From: a virus
DNA length: 21,067 bases
IMG/VR virus record: IMGVR_UViG_3300043449_000575
Location: 1 to 21,067 of that record
Direction: 5' to 3' (one strand)
The notes below the pieces were generated by a model. That model did no database searches. It saw nothing but the letters and a program-made list of their open reading frames with translations, and was not told the DNA's origin. Positions 16,071-21,067 of this stretch are shown here, in pieces. The number at the start of each line of letters is the position of its first letter. The first letter of the stretch is position 1. The translations under genes and the position numbers were made by a program.

Positions 16071-16576
16071 AAGCATACGACCTGGCGAAGGCTGAAGTCG
16101 GCACCGTCGAATGGCGGGACGGGGACAACCCCAAGGTCGTCGCCTATTTCCGCGACGCGGGACACCCGCAGGTCAAGAACGATGAGACGGCCTGGTGCGC
16201 GGCCTTCGTCGGCGCCATGCTCCATCGTGCGGGGATGAAAGGGACGGGTCTGCTGACCGCAAGATCCTACCTCAACTGGGGCGTGCCGATCGATCGCAAG
16301 GACGCACAGGAAGGGGATATCGTCATCTTCACGCGGGGCAACTCGACCTGGCAGGGCCATGTCGGATTCTTCGTCAGGGATGATCTGGACACCATCACGG
16401 TCCTGGGCGGAAACCAGGCCAACGCGGTGAACCGCCGCCCGTACAGCGCCAAGAACCTGTTGGGCATCCGTCGCGCCCCGTCGAAGGTGGTCTACATCGC
16501 GCCGCAGCCCGCAGCCCCGCAGAAGGCATCGTGGCTGTCGTCTCTCCTGTCCCTGCTCTTCGGAGGTCGGAAATGA
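16067..16576 (+). CDS. Endolysin, NlpC/P60- or CHAP-like (TIGR02594 type)
   Basis: This is a 169-residue murein hydrolase that degrades the cell wall at lysis. The catalytic set is visible: Cys44 in TAWCAAFVGAML, His98 in WQGHVGFFV, and Asn116 in VLGGNQ. The segment ARSYLNWG between them is typical of TIGR02594 proteins. There is no N-terminal signal or SAR helix, so export should depend on the holin. The C-terminus is unusual: a Pro/Ala linker (about 145-153) then WLSSLLSLLFGGRK, a short hydrophobic tail that might bind membrane. It overlaps both neighbours. Confidence 0.88.
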   Translation: MKAYDLAKAEVGTVEWRDGDNPKVVAYFRDAGHPQVKNDETAWCAAFVGAMLHRAGMKGTGLLTARSYLNWGVPIDRKDAQEGDIVIFTRGNSTWQGHVGFFVRDDLDTITVLGGNQANAVNRRPYSAKNLLGIRRAPSKVVYIAPQPAAPQKASWLSSLLSLLFGGRK

Positions 16577-16773
16577 AGCTGGTCGAAAACGCGAAGGCCG
16601 CGTGGAAGTGGTATTCCGTCCAGGCTCTGGGCGTCCTGACGGTCGTGCCGATTGTCTGGATCGAACTGCCCGCCGACATCAAGACCAGCATCCCTGATGA
16701 GTGGATGCCCTATGTCGTGTCGGCAGTCGCCCTCGGCGGCCTGATCGGTCGGCTGAAGGCGCAGTCGAAATGA
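16573..16773 (+). CDS. Holin candidate
   Basis: This 66-residue protein has two hydrophobic segments (about 15-29, VQALGVLTVVPIVWI, and 42-57, YVVSAVALGGLIGRL) separated by ADIKTSIPDEWMP, plus basic ends. This matches a common small phage holin family with an AWKWYSVQ start. It is coupled to the endolysin (ATGA overlap) and has GGAGG upstream, so the start at 16573 is preferred over 16531. A holin opens the inner membrane at a programmed time to release endolysin. The pattern is good, though no experimental family member was compared. Confidence 0.78.
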   Translation: MKLVENAKAAWKWYSVQALGVLTVVPIVWIELPADIKTSIPDEWMPYVVSAVALGGLIGRLKAQSK

Positions 16774-16985
16774 TCGATTGGCTGATCGGCATCGCTGCTG
16801 CCGTCGCCGCGCTGGCAGCAATCTGGCTTGGCGGCAGGAAGTCCGTCAAAACTGCCGTCAAACTCAAGGGGCTGGAGGAATATGCAGATACACGCGAAAG
16901 GCTGGATCAGGTTGGCCGCATGTCTGATGCTGACGCTGCCCGTGCTTGGCTGCGCGACCGCGGCAAACAAGGCGGCGATCTGTGA
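16770..16985 (+). CDS. Inner-membrane spanin, Rz-like
   Basis: This 71-residue protein has an N-terminal membrane helix (IDWLIGIAAAVAALAAIWLGG) followed by a charged helical region with LEEYADTRERLDQ and SDADAARAWLRDRGK. These features, the placement after the holin, and a lipoprotein gene nested inside it in the +1 frame fit the lambda Rz/Rz1 plan. The i-spanin spans the periplasm and fuses inner and outer membranes with its partner. It is shorter than lambda Rz (153), so the pair would be compact. The start at 16770 overlaps the holin stop. Confidence 0.75.
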   Translation: MIDWLIGIAAAVAALAAIWLGGRKSVKTAVKLKGLEEYADTRERLDQVGRMSDADAARAWLRDRGKQGGDL

Positions 16986-17109
16986 TGGCACGAAGGCTGC
17001 GCGGACGGATCATGCGGCGGCGCTGGCGCAGGACGGCGGCGATCTTTCAGTGGTCACAGGATCACATCTGATCGCGATGATCGATGCGGGCTGCGGTGAT
17101 GCCCCCTGA
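16882..17109 (+). CDS. Outer-membrane lipoprotein spanin, Rz1-like
   Basis: This 75-residue protein starts inside the Rz-like gene in the +1 frame with GGAGG just upstream. It has a lipoprotein signal: basic N-terminus (QIHAKGWIR), hydrophobic core (LAACLMLTLP) and lipobox LPVLGC with the lipidated Cys at about residue 24. The mature part is short and has two more Cys. Nesting and lipobox together argue for an o-spanin that pairs with the i-spanin. It lacks the Pro-rich body of lambda Rz1. Confidence 0.75.
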   Translation: MQIHAKGWIRLAACLMLTLPVLGCATAANKAAICDGTKAARTDHAAALAQDGGDLSVVTGSHLIAMIDAGCGDAP

Positions 17110-17266
17110 TCGAAAAGTCATCTGGGGCGTCCGCGATTCTGGCCTGTACATCCAGATTGATGATCAGGAAGCAGTGATCCCGACGGCGCAATACACGACC
17201 CTTATCCTGACGCTGGTCGGTGAACTGAAGCGCATTTCGAGGGATCGCGAGGGGCGCAAGGTTTAG
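17099..17266 (+). CDS. Small phage protein of unknown function
   Basis: This 55-residue protein is the last gene of the late operon. It contains RKVIWGVRDSGLYIQID and IPTAQYTTLILTLVGELKRI, a compact beta-then-helix arrangement I recall in small conserved phage proteins with no known role. The ATG at 17099 is chosen because RKVIWG then follows within five residues; the in-frame ATG at 17084 is possible. It overlaps the o-spanin by 11 bases. No function can be assigned. Confidence 0.6.
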   Translation: MPPDRKVIWGVRDSGLYIQIDDQEAVIPTAQYTTLILTLVGELKRISRDREGRKV

Positions 17267-17355
17267 ATGAAATGCCGTGGCGCAGTCAGATCAGCTTCGA
17301 CCACCACAGACTCCGCTTGGACCAGCTTTGTCTATGCGCGCCCCTCACGAATTTT
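17267..17355. other. Convergent gap between late and accessory operons
   Basis: These 89 bases lie between the stop codons of the two converging transcription units. This is where a bidirectional terminator would be expected. I found only weak complementary blocks and no hairpin followed by a T-run on either strand. Confidence 0.6.
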
Positions 17356-17505
17356 CTAGCCGTCTGATTCCCGATCCGCAAGCAAATCGTCAGTGATTTT
17401 TTCGATCTCTTGAATAAGGGCCAAGATGTCTGGCTCCACGGGAGACAGCCTGATCGCGGATCTCAGGCGCTTTCTGAGGTTCTGCAACCTGATCATCTTC
17501 AGCAT
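17356..17505 (-). CDS. Short unrecognised protein (49 residues)
   Basis: A 49-residue open frame starts MLKMIRLQNLRKRLRSAIRLS and continues EPDILALIQEIEKITDDLLADRE. GGGAGG lies 6-7 bases before the ATG. About two thirds of its codons end in G or C, unlike the overlapping frame, which supports real coding. It is a basic helix followed by an acidic amphipathic helix. It overlaps the neighbouring frame by over 100 bases. The function is unknown. Confidence 0.55.
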   Translation of the reverse strand: MLKMIRLQNLRKRLRSAIRLSPVEPDILALIQEIEKITDDLLADRESDG

Positions 17506-17611
17506 CGTCAACCTCCCATGGTGCGCGTGCCAGCGTGATGGCCGAAACGTGCTGCGCGGACGAACTGAAGCTGGCCTTCGCCCTTGCCACCGTGACTGTC
17601 TTCGTCTTCAT
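17390..17611 (-). CDS. Doubtful small protein overlapping the 49-residue gene
   Basis: This 73-residue frame starts at an ATGA overlap with the upstream gene and has GAGGAAG before its ATG, so initiation is credible. The first 36 codons have GC-rich third positions, as expected here. From about 17505 onward the coding signal switches to the +1 frame. Either the C-terminal half is simply overlapped by the next gene, or a frame change separates two parts of one gene. The sequence is low complexity (KASFSSSAQH, then an acidic VDDAEDDQ region). The function is unknown. Confidence 0.42.
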   Translation of the reverse strand: MKTKTVTVARAKASFSSSAQHVSAITLARAPWEVDDAEDDQVAEPQKAPEIRDQAVSRGARHLGPYSRDRKNH

Positions 17612-17814
17612 GACTTCCTCTCTTTGGTCAGATCGATCAAGGCCGCCAGCATGAATTGCCCATGCGACTTTGCCGCAGGATGCTGGATGCCTTTTGCCCT
17701 TCGATTCTTGTGCGCGATAGTGCTGACCAGGCGCCGCACCTCGCTCTTGCTTTCCTTCTTCGTGATGCTGTTGCGGATCAGGTGTTCCCCTTTCCAGCTT
17801 TCATCTTGCGCCAT
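17608..17814 (-). CDS. Small basic protein of unknown function
   Basis: This 68-residue, Lys/Arg-rich protein starts MAQDESWKGEHLIRNSITKKES and has VRRLVSTIAHKN and a hydrophobic helix FMLAALIDL near the end. It overlaps the upstream gene by 37 bases and the downstream start by 4. AAGGAG lies somewhat far upstream of its ATG. A nucleic-acid-binding role is possible from its charge, but nothing specific is recognised. Confidence 0.55.
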   Translation of the reverse strand: MAQDESWKGEHLIRNSITKKESKSEVRRLVSTIAHKNRRAKGIQHPAAKSHGQFMLAALIDLTKERKS

Positions 17815-18032
17815 GCTTTATCCATCTCCTTCCTCTTGCGCTCTTCTTCGGTCAGTTCCGGCAGGGCGTTCGCCTCGACCCGGATGCGCGTCACATCTTC
17901 TTCGTTTTGTCGGACCATGTACATGATCAGGTCCATCTGGTCGCGGGTCACCCAGTAACGAGGCAGCGGGAGGTAGCCCGCCGCCCGCAAGGCGACGGCG
18001 GACTTGCCCTTCAGTTCACTGCCGTTGCTCAC
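17778..18032 (-). CDS. Conserved-type phage protein of unknown function
   Basis: This 84-residue protein starts with GTG at 18032, preceded by AAGGGGAGC. AVALRAAGYLPLPRYWVTRDQMDLIMYMVRQNEEDVTRIR is a pattern I associate with small phage accessory proteins of unknown function. The C-terminus is highly charged (LTEEERKRKEMDKAWRKMKAGK). It overlaps both neighbours, so it is part of the leftward operon. No enzymatic motif is visible. Confidence 0.62.
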   Translation of the reverse strand: MSNGSELKGKSAVALRAAGYLPLPRYWVTRDQMDLIMYMVRQNEEDVTRIRVEANALPELTEEERKRKEMDKAWRKMKAGKGNT

Positions 18033-18249
18033 GGCTGCTCCCCTTGAGTTCTGCGGCCTTGCGTTTGATCTGAGAGATGACGTTCTTCTCGGCGCGTGGG
18101 TCCGCTGGCTTTGAACCCGCCGTCATAACTCCGACCAGATGGCCCGACAGCCTGATTTTCAGATGGCCCCGCCCCTGCTCAACATCCCACGGTAGGCCAG
18201 TCTCCTCCAGCGTCTTGACGACGCGATCACCGTGTTTGATTGCGGTCAT
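18016..18249 (-). CDS. HicA-like small basic protein
   Basis: This 77-residue protein contains LEETGLPWDVEQGRGHLKIRLSGHLVGVMTAGS, resembling the HicA-type double-stranded RNA-binding fold, in which a helix is followed by a strand bearing a His (here in GHLKI). Many phages carry such a protein without a HicB partner, and none is seen next to it, so a toxin role is not claimed. The start at 18249 is supported by AAAGGAG about 8 bases upstream and an ATGA overlap with the preceding stop. An uninterrupted frame reaches back to 18549 but is not the likely gene. Confidence 0.6.
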   Translation of the reverse strand: MTAIKHGDRVVKTLEETGLPWDVEQGRGHLKIRLSGHLVGVMTAGSKPADPRAEKNVISQIKRKAAELKGSSREQRQ

Positions 18250-18549
18250 CGGGCGGCTCCTTTCTGGATCAGGGCGCGGGATAGGGCGGCGAGGACGGCA
18301 TCCTCTGGAAGCATGTTGCCGCTCAGTGTTTGGTAGCGCGGCACATCGGCCAGCAGCGCGGCGGTTCCATGCGGCGATGGCTTCATCGCGGTCTGCGAAA
18401 TACCCATATCCCAGAATGAAGATTGCCCCGTGGCATTCGTGGTATCGGCAAGACACAGCGTAAGCATCTCGACCGTCATAGTCGGTGCGACAAACGATGT
18501 TCTTGTTTCCCCCACAAAACGGGCAGGGCTTCAATTCCGGCGCGGTCAT
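18246..18549 (-). CDS. Lar-like zinc-ribbon protein with a reading-frame break
   Basis: The first 64 residues match the Lar (restriction alleviation) family pattern: LKPCPFCGG near the N-terminus, a second Cys pair in VSCRYHECHG, and the ending EAIAAWNRR. Around 18350-18370 the coding signal moves to the +1 frame, which continues LLADVPRYQTLSGNMLPEDAVLAALSRALIQKG to a stop at 18246. Either one base is extra (mutation or sequencing error), or a second small gene starts inside (ATG at 18386, with no ribosome site). Lar proteins protect phage DNA by modulating type I restriction; for this small ribbon family the function is mostly inferred. Confidence 0.55.
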
Positions 18550-19082
18550 GCCTCACCCCCGATCTGGCGCAGGGCGGCGCGAAACGCATTGAGGATGCGC
18601 TGTTGCTTGCGAAGGTCGGAAGCGTCTGCCTTCAAGGCATCCCACACAGCCGACATAAACGCTTCCTCGGTCGTCACCGCCAGCGCCTCGGCCAGCGTGG
18701 GTTTGACGGCAGGATCAGCCGCCAGACTGTCATCAACGGGTTTTGGTGTTAGCGCGGGCTGTGCGGGGGCGAGGGCGGCTGGCCTGTGCTTCGGGAACAG
18801 TCGCCACATGTGAGCGGATGTGCGGCCTTCTAGGGCATCATTCGCAACGCCTCGCATATGCGCGACCAGCCACCCAAGCTGTTCGCCCTCTCGATAGCCC
18901 AGCAATTCGATCAACCGCAGTTGGTCTCGAAGCCGTGCGTTTTCGGCTTCCAGCCCATCCACCCCCTGCGGCGCGGTCACGGCGGGCAGGGCGGCGATGG
19001 CTGTTGCAATGCCTTCTGGATATGGAAAGCGTGTGCAAATGTTCAACGCATCCCCGCGCCGGATCAGATCATCGTCAGTCAT
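18546..19082 (-). CDS. Phage accessory protein of unknown function
   Basis: This 178-residue protein starts MTDDDLIRRGDALNICTRFPYPEGIATAIAALPAV, an N-terminal pattern recurring in alphaproteobacterial phage accessory proteins. A short coiled coil follows (LEAENARLRDQLRLIELL, about 43-60), then a Pro/Ala-rich linker and a C-terminal helical region (EEAFMSAVWDALKADASDLRKQQRILNAFRAAL). ATGA overlaps join it to both neighbours. The function is unknown. Confidence 0.68.
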   Translation of the reverse strand: MTDDDLIRRGDALNICTRFPYPEGIATAIAALPAVTAPQGVDGLEAENARLRDQLRLIELLGYREGEQLGWLVAHMRGVANDALEGRTSAHMWRLFPKHRPAALAPAQPALTPKPVDDSLAADPAVKPTLAEALAVTTEEAFMSAVWDALKADASDLRKQQRILNAFRAALRQIGGEA

Positions 19083-19297
19083 TGGGTCTTTGCCTCCACA
19101 AAGCTGCCAAGTGCGACAGCGTAATACTTTCCATCGAAGTCAGGTCCGCAGGCGCAGGCAACTGCATCGGCGTAGTCACACTCGTCGCCGTCGATGTCGA
19201 TCCAGTTGGTGATCGGCACTTCCTGCCCATCGCTCAGAATGGCGATGCCTCTGGCGCGGTGGATCATCTGGACTTCGAGGTCGATATGGTCACTCAT
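19079..19297 (-). CDS. Small acidic protein of unknown function
   Basis: This 72-residue protein has GIAILSDGQEVPITNWIDIDGDECDYADAVACACGPDFDGKYYAVAL. The repeated acidic turns (DIDGDECD) and short strands suggest a small beta domain; two closely spaced Cys (ACAC) and one more are present. The ATG at 19297 is chosen over the TTG at 19315 because GGGAGGGAAGAAGG lies just upstream and is also the 3' end of the previous gene. No family is recognised with confidence. Confidence 0.65.
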   Translation of the reverse strand: MSDHIDLEVQMIHRARGIAILSDGQEVPITNWIDIDGDECDYADAVACACGPDFDGKYYAVALGSFVEAKTQ

Positions 19298-19745
19298 CCT
19301 TCTTCCCTCCCTCAATCTCGGCCAGCACGGCGCGGATCAAGTCCATCGCCTCACCCCCATGGTCCAGCGCCGTGTCCATGTCCCCGTAGTGAGGCTGCTC
19401 CCAAGTCTTCACCGCTTCCCGCATCGCCTCCACCGCCTTGGCGAGACGGGCTTCGGCCTTCAACTGCGCCTCGTAGGAATCGTGTGCCTGACCATGTGCA
19501 GCGAGTGCGTCCAACGCTGCTTCACGCTTCTCCCGCCCCAAGGCTTCGATGCGGTCGGCGGCTTCGGCTTTGATCGGTTCCACGAAGGGAATGGAAAAGT
19601 CAGGTGCTTTGTATGCGTTTACCGCCCGCAGCCGCTTCACCAGATCGTCCTGCTTCTCCGCCAGACACCGCTGCGCGGCTTGGCAATCGGCTTCGCGGGG
19701 GCAGTCGCACTCGGCCATGATCTGGCCCATGTATCGCTTAGTCAT
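19290..19745 (-). CDS. Coiled-coil accessory protein (copy A of a related pair)
   Basis: This 151-residue protein has a Cys-rich N-terminus (ECDCPREADCQAAQRC) and then long helices with AADRIEALGREKREAALDAL and EARLAKAVEAMREAV, ending LAEIEGGKKDE. The AADRIEAL, EARLAKAVEA and LAEIEGGK blocks are shared with the next gene upstream. Such Ea22-like proteins are common in phage accessory operons and have no firm function. The start at 19745 has GGGAGGGAAAG just upstream; the frame further upstream (to 19853) lies inside the preceding gene. Confidence 0.65.
   Translation of the reverse strand: MTKRYMGQIMAECDCPREADCQAAQRCLAEKQDDLVKRLRAVNAYKAPDFSIPFVEPIKAEAADRIEALGREKREAALDALAAHGQAHDSYEAQLKAEARLAKAVEAMREAVKTWEQPHYGDMDTALDHGGEAMDLIRAVLAEIEGGKKDE
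19303..19335. repeat. Direct repeat R1, copy A
   Basis: This 33-base block matches 19748-19780 at 31 of 33 positions. Read leftward it encodes the LAEIEGGK end of the coiled-coil gene, and its GGGAGGGAA stretch also serves as ribosome binding site for the following gene. Confidence 0.85.
19425..19454. repeat. Direct repeat R2, copy A (partner 19924-19953)
   Basis: Thirty bases match 19924-19953 with one difference. Both copies encode EARLAKAVEA in the same frame of the two coiled-coil genes. Confidence 0.85.
19542..19562. repeat. Direct repeat R3, copy A (partner 20104-20124)
   Basis: Twenty-one bases are identical to 20104-20124. Both copies encode AADRIEA in frame in the two coiled-coil genes. 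Confidence 0.8.
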
Positions 19746-20199
19746 CTTTCCCTCCCTCAATCTCGGCCAGCGTGGCGCGGGCGATCTTTTGGCACTCCGC
19801 ATATGCCTGCGCTTTGCCGCGATCAAACGGACTTGCGGGCGCTTCATGGTCAATCGTTCCGTCAGCGTTGCGGATGAAAGTCACATAATCGAAGCGGATT
19901 TCAGCGTTTTCAATCTCCCGCAGCGCCTCCACCGCCTTAGCGAGACGGGCTTCAAGATCACGGACAGCTTGCGTCCCAATCCTGTCGCACTCGGCGTAGG
20001 CGTCACGGTATTTGCGGGCCTCGTCCCGCTCCCGCTCCAACTCCTCCGCATAAGCCTCGGCCTCCTTGGCGTCAGCGCAAGCGGCTTCGAGTTGCTCGGT
20101 CAGGGCTTCGATGCGGTCGGCGGCGAGGTCAGGCACATCGGCAGTCTCAACCCAAGTGTCCAAGTCCCGCAGCCGTGCGATCAGTTCTTCGTCGGTCAT
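19738..20199 (-). CDS. Coiled-coil accessory protein (copy B of a related pair)
   Basis: This 153-residue protein starts MTDEELIARLRDLDTWVETADVPDLAADRIEALTEQLEAA. It continues as a strong coiled coil rich in Ala/Glu/Arg (EAEAYAEELERERDEARKYRDAY), then LEARLAKAVEALREI, a short globular part with RFDYVTFIRNADGTID, and ends LAEIEGGKDD. It shares three near-identical DNA blocks with copy A in the same order and frame. ATGA overlap with the upstream gene. The function is unknown; multimer formation is likely from the coiled coil. Confidence 0.68.
   Translation of the reverse strand: MTDEELIARLRDLDTWVETADVPDLAADRIEALTEQLEAACADAKEAEAYAEELERERDEARKYRDAYAECDRIGTQAVRDLEARLAKAVEALREIENAEIRFDYVTFIRNADGTIDHEAPASPFDRGKAQAYAECQKIARATLAEIEGGKDD
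19748..19780. repeat. Direct repeat R1, copy B
   Basis: This is the partner of 19303-19335. It encodes the C-terminus of the second coiled-coil protein and provides the Shine-Dalgarno sequence of the gene starting at 19745. Confidence 0.85.
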
Positions 20200-20411
20200 T
20201 GCAGTTCCTCCGGGCGAGGCAGCGGGCGCATGGAGCCGGACGGTGTGTTCGTCTCCACGCAGAGCAGTCTGTAGTCATAGCCCAAGGTCGCGCCGACCTC
20301 GAACTTGGCTTCCGCGCAGGCTTCCAGCGACGGGTAGACCAGCCCGGTAAGCTGGTTTGCAAACGGGCCGTCAAACGGCAGGATCGCCATGATTGTCCAG
20401 AGCGTGTTCAT
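20196..20411 (-). CDS. Small protein of unknown function
   Basis: This 71-residue protein starts MNTLWTIMAILPFDGPFANQLTGLVYPSLEACAEAKFEVG and ends YRLLCVETNTPSGSMRPLP. The N-terminus is moderately hydrophobic but too short and polar to be a sure signal or membrane helix. Two Cys could pair. AGGGGGGAA precedes the ATG, the upstream stop lies one base away, and the end overlaps the next start. No family is recognised. Confidence 0.6.
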   Translation of the reverse strand: MNTLWTIMAILPFDGPFANQLTGLVYPSLEACAEAKFEVGATLGYDYRLLCVETNTPSGSMRPLPRPEELQ

Positions 20412-20412
20412 G

Positions 20413-20592
20413 TCATTCCCCCCTGACCGCTTTGTTGATCGCGTCGGACACGATCTGTGCCTGCCCAGGCTTCAGAAACAGTGTCACATGGGGCAGGAGA
20501 TCATCCCGCCGCATGAAGATTTGTGCGACCGAGAAGTCGCCCCTGTCCGCGAATGTCGCGTGGCTGATGTTGTGGATGTTGATGTCGATCAT
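20413..20592 (-). CDS. Small protein of unknown function
   Basis: This 59-residue protein begins MIDINIHNISHATFADRGDFSVAQIFMRR, continues DLLPHVTLFLKPGQAQIVSDAINKAVRGE, and looks like a small alpha/beta domain. The ATG at 20592 overlaps the upstream TGA; a GTG immediately before it is in frame but less likely. GAGGAG is placed suitably upstream. The function is unknown. Confidence 0.6.
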   Translation of the reverse strand: MIDINIHNISHATFADRGDFSVAQIFMRRDDLLPHVTLFLKPGQAQIVSDAINKAVRGE

Positions 20593-21002
20593 CACTCTGT
20601 CTCCTCATCAATCAGATCAAGCATGGACAAGGCATAGACCGTGTCATGCACCAAGCCGCCCTTGCCGCTCATCTCGCGCATCTTCCTGGCGACCAGATCG
20701 ACGGGCTGGTTGATGCTCTTGGCGACCTGTTGCGCCGTCGCGGGGCCGCGCTCCAGATCGGCGCGGATCTCATCGGCCAGCGTGTCGGCGTCCTCCGCGG
20801 CCCCGATATAGACGGCCATCCAGGGCGTGCGTTCCGGCATGGTCTGGTTCGGAACCAGGACCGCACGCACGGTCTGACCGATCCGAATGTTGGCCGCGTC
20901 AGCAACCTTGCCGGGGATGAAGACGGACTCGGTGCCTTCTGCCAGCACGCCGAAGGCCGTCTTCGTCGTCAGGATGTTGGTGATGATGATGTCAGTGTGC
21001 AT
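20592..21002 (-). CDS. Possible OB-fold plus winged-helix protein
   Basis: This is a 136-residue protein of two parts. Residues about 14-66 resemble a small OB or cold-shock-like barrel: FGVLAEGTESVFIPGKVADAANIRIGQTVRAVLVPN. Residues about 74-126 look like a winged helix: LADEIRADLERGPATAQQVAKSINQPVDLVARKMREM and a hinge GKGG before a strand. This suggests nucleic-acid binding, for example a replication-linked or regulatory role. The ATG at 21002 has GGAGAG upstream. The fold assignment is by eye only. Confidence 0.6.
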   Translation of the reverse strand: MHTDIIITNILTTKTAFGVLAEGTESVFIPGKVADAANIRIGQTVRAVLVPNQTMPERTPWMAVYIGAAEDADTLADEIRADLERGPATAQQVAKSINQPVDLVARKMREMSGKGGLVHDTVYALSMLDLIDEETE

Positions 21003-21066
21003 CTTTACTCTCCAGTGCTTGCAACTTCTTTTCGGCTTCCTGCTTGTAGGCCGTGATCATGCCAAT
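20992..21066 (-). CDS. 3' end of an upstream leftward gene (5' end outside the window)
   Basis: The last 24 codons of an open frame enter from the right edge, with MITAYKQEAEKKLQALESKDAH before TGA at 20992-20994. It overlaps the next start by 11 bases in the same style as the rest of this operon. Only a charged helix is visible, so no function is given. Confidence 0.5.
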   Translation of the reverse strand: MGMITAYKQEAEKKLQALESKDAH

Positions 21067-21067
21067 C

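Noticed and set aside
18016-18249. HicA toxin of a toxin-antitoxin pair
   Set aside because: No HicB-like antitoxin lies next to it, and lone HicA-like proteins are common in phages, so a toxin-antitoxin system is not supported.
18016-18549. Single 177-residue Lar/HicA-like fusion protein
   Set aside because: The middle third codes better in another frame, and the C-terminal gene has its own AAAGGAG and ATGA-coupled start at 18249.
18743-19877. Plus-strand frames across the leftward operon
   Set aside because: They are low complexity or Pro/Arg/Leu-rich, lack ribosome sites, and are antisense to a chain of tightly overlapping minus-strand genes.
1-21067. CRISPR array, tRNA, insertion sequence, integrase or attachment site
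   Set aside because: I saw no regularly spaced repeats, cloverleaf-like sequence, transposase or integrase motifs, or terminal inverted repeats.

Overview
This window reads as part of a lambda-like siphovirus genome (free phage or prophage). The host is probably a high-GC alphaproteobacterium; the GC-rich coding, codon use and gene-family flavour suggest Rhodobacterales, but this is inference and no host gene, tRNA, integrase or att site is present to prove it.

Layout. Positions 2-17266 form one rightward late operon in lambda order. DNA packaging comes first: terminase small subunit (truncated by the window edge) and GpA-type large subunit. The head and connector follow: a gpW-like adaptor with an extra N-terminal beta domain, a lambda-family portal, a 911-residue protease/major-capsid fusion, a small capsid-adjacent protein and a gpFII-like joiner. 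The tail comes next: terminator, tube, a G/GT chaperone pair made by -1 frameshifting, tape measure, distal tail and tip proteins, an NlpC/P60-like protein, a J-like hub, a fibre and a small fibre-associated protein. Last is a lysis cassette: membrane/coiled-coil protein, endolysin, holin candidate, and nested Rz/Rz1-like spanins. Most junctions are ATGA/TGATG overlaps, so translation is strongly coupled.

Positions 17356-21066 form a leftward operon of small overlapping accessory genes that converges on the late operon: a Lar-like zinc ribbon gene with a reading-frame break, a HicA-like basic protein, two related coiled-coil proteins sharing near-identical DNA blocks, a possible OB-fold plus winged-helix protein, and several unknowns. 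Both operons enter from outside, so no promoter is expected inside and none was found. The 89-base gap between them shows no clear terminator.

Most interesting points: the multi-module capsid polyprotein with internal Shine-Dalgarno/ATG pairs at its module boundaries; a perfect A-AAA-AAC slippery site that opens a 54-codon T extension lacking its own evident start, followed by an 11-bp stem; a UNCG-type hairpin just after the capsid gene; the gpW fusion; and repeated DNA in which one stretch encodes a protein C-terminus and also supplies the next gene's ribosome binding site. I did not find an obviously new defence system or enzyme pathway.
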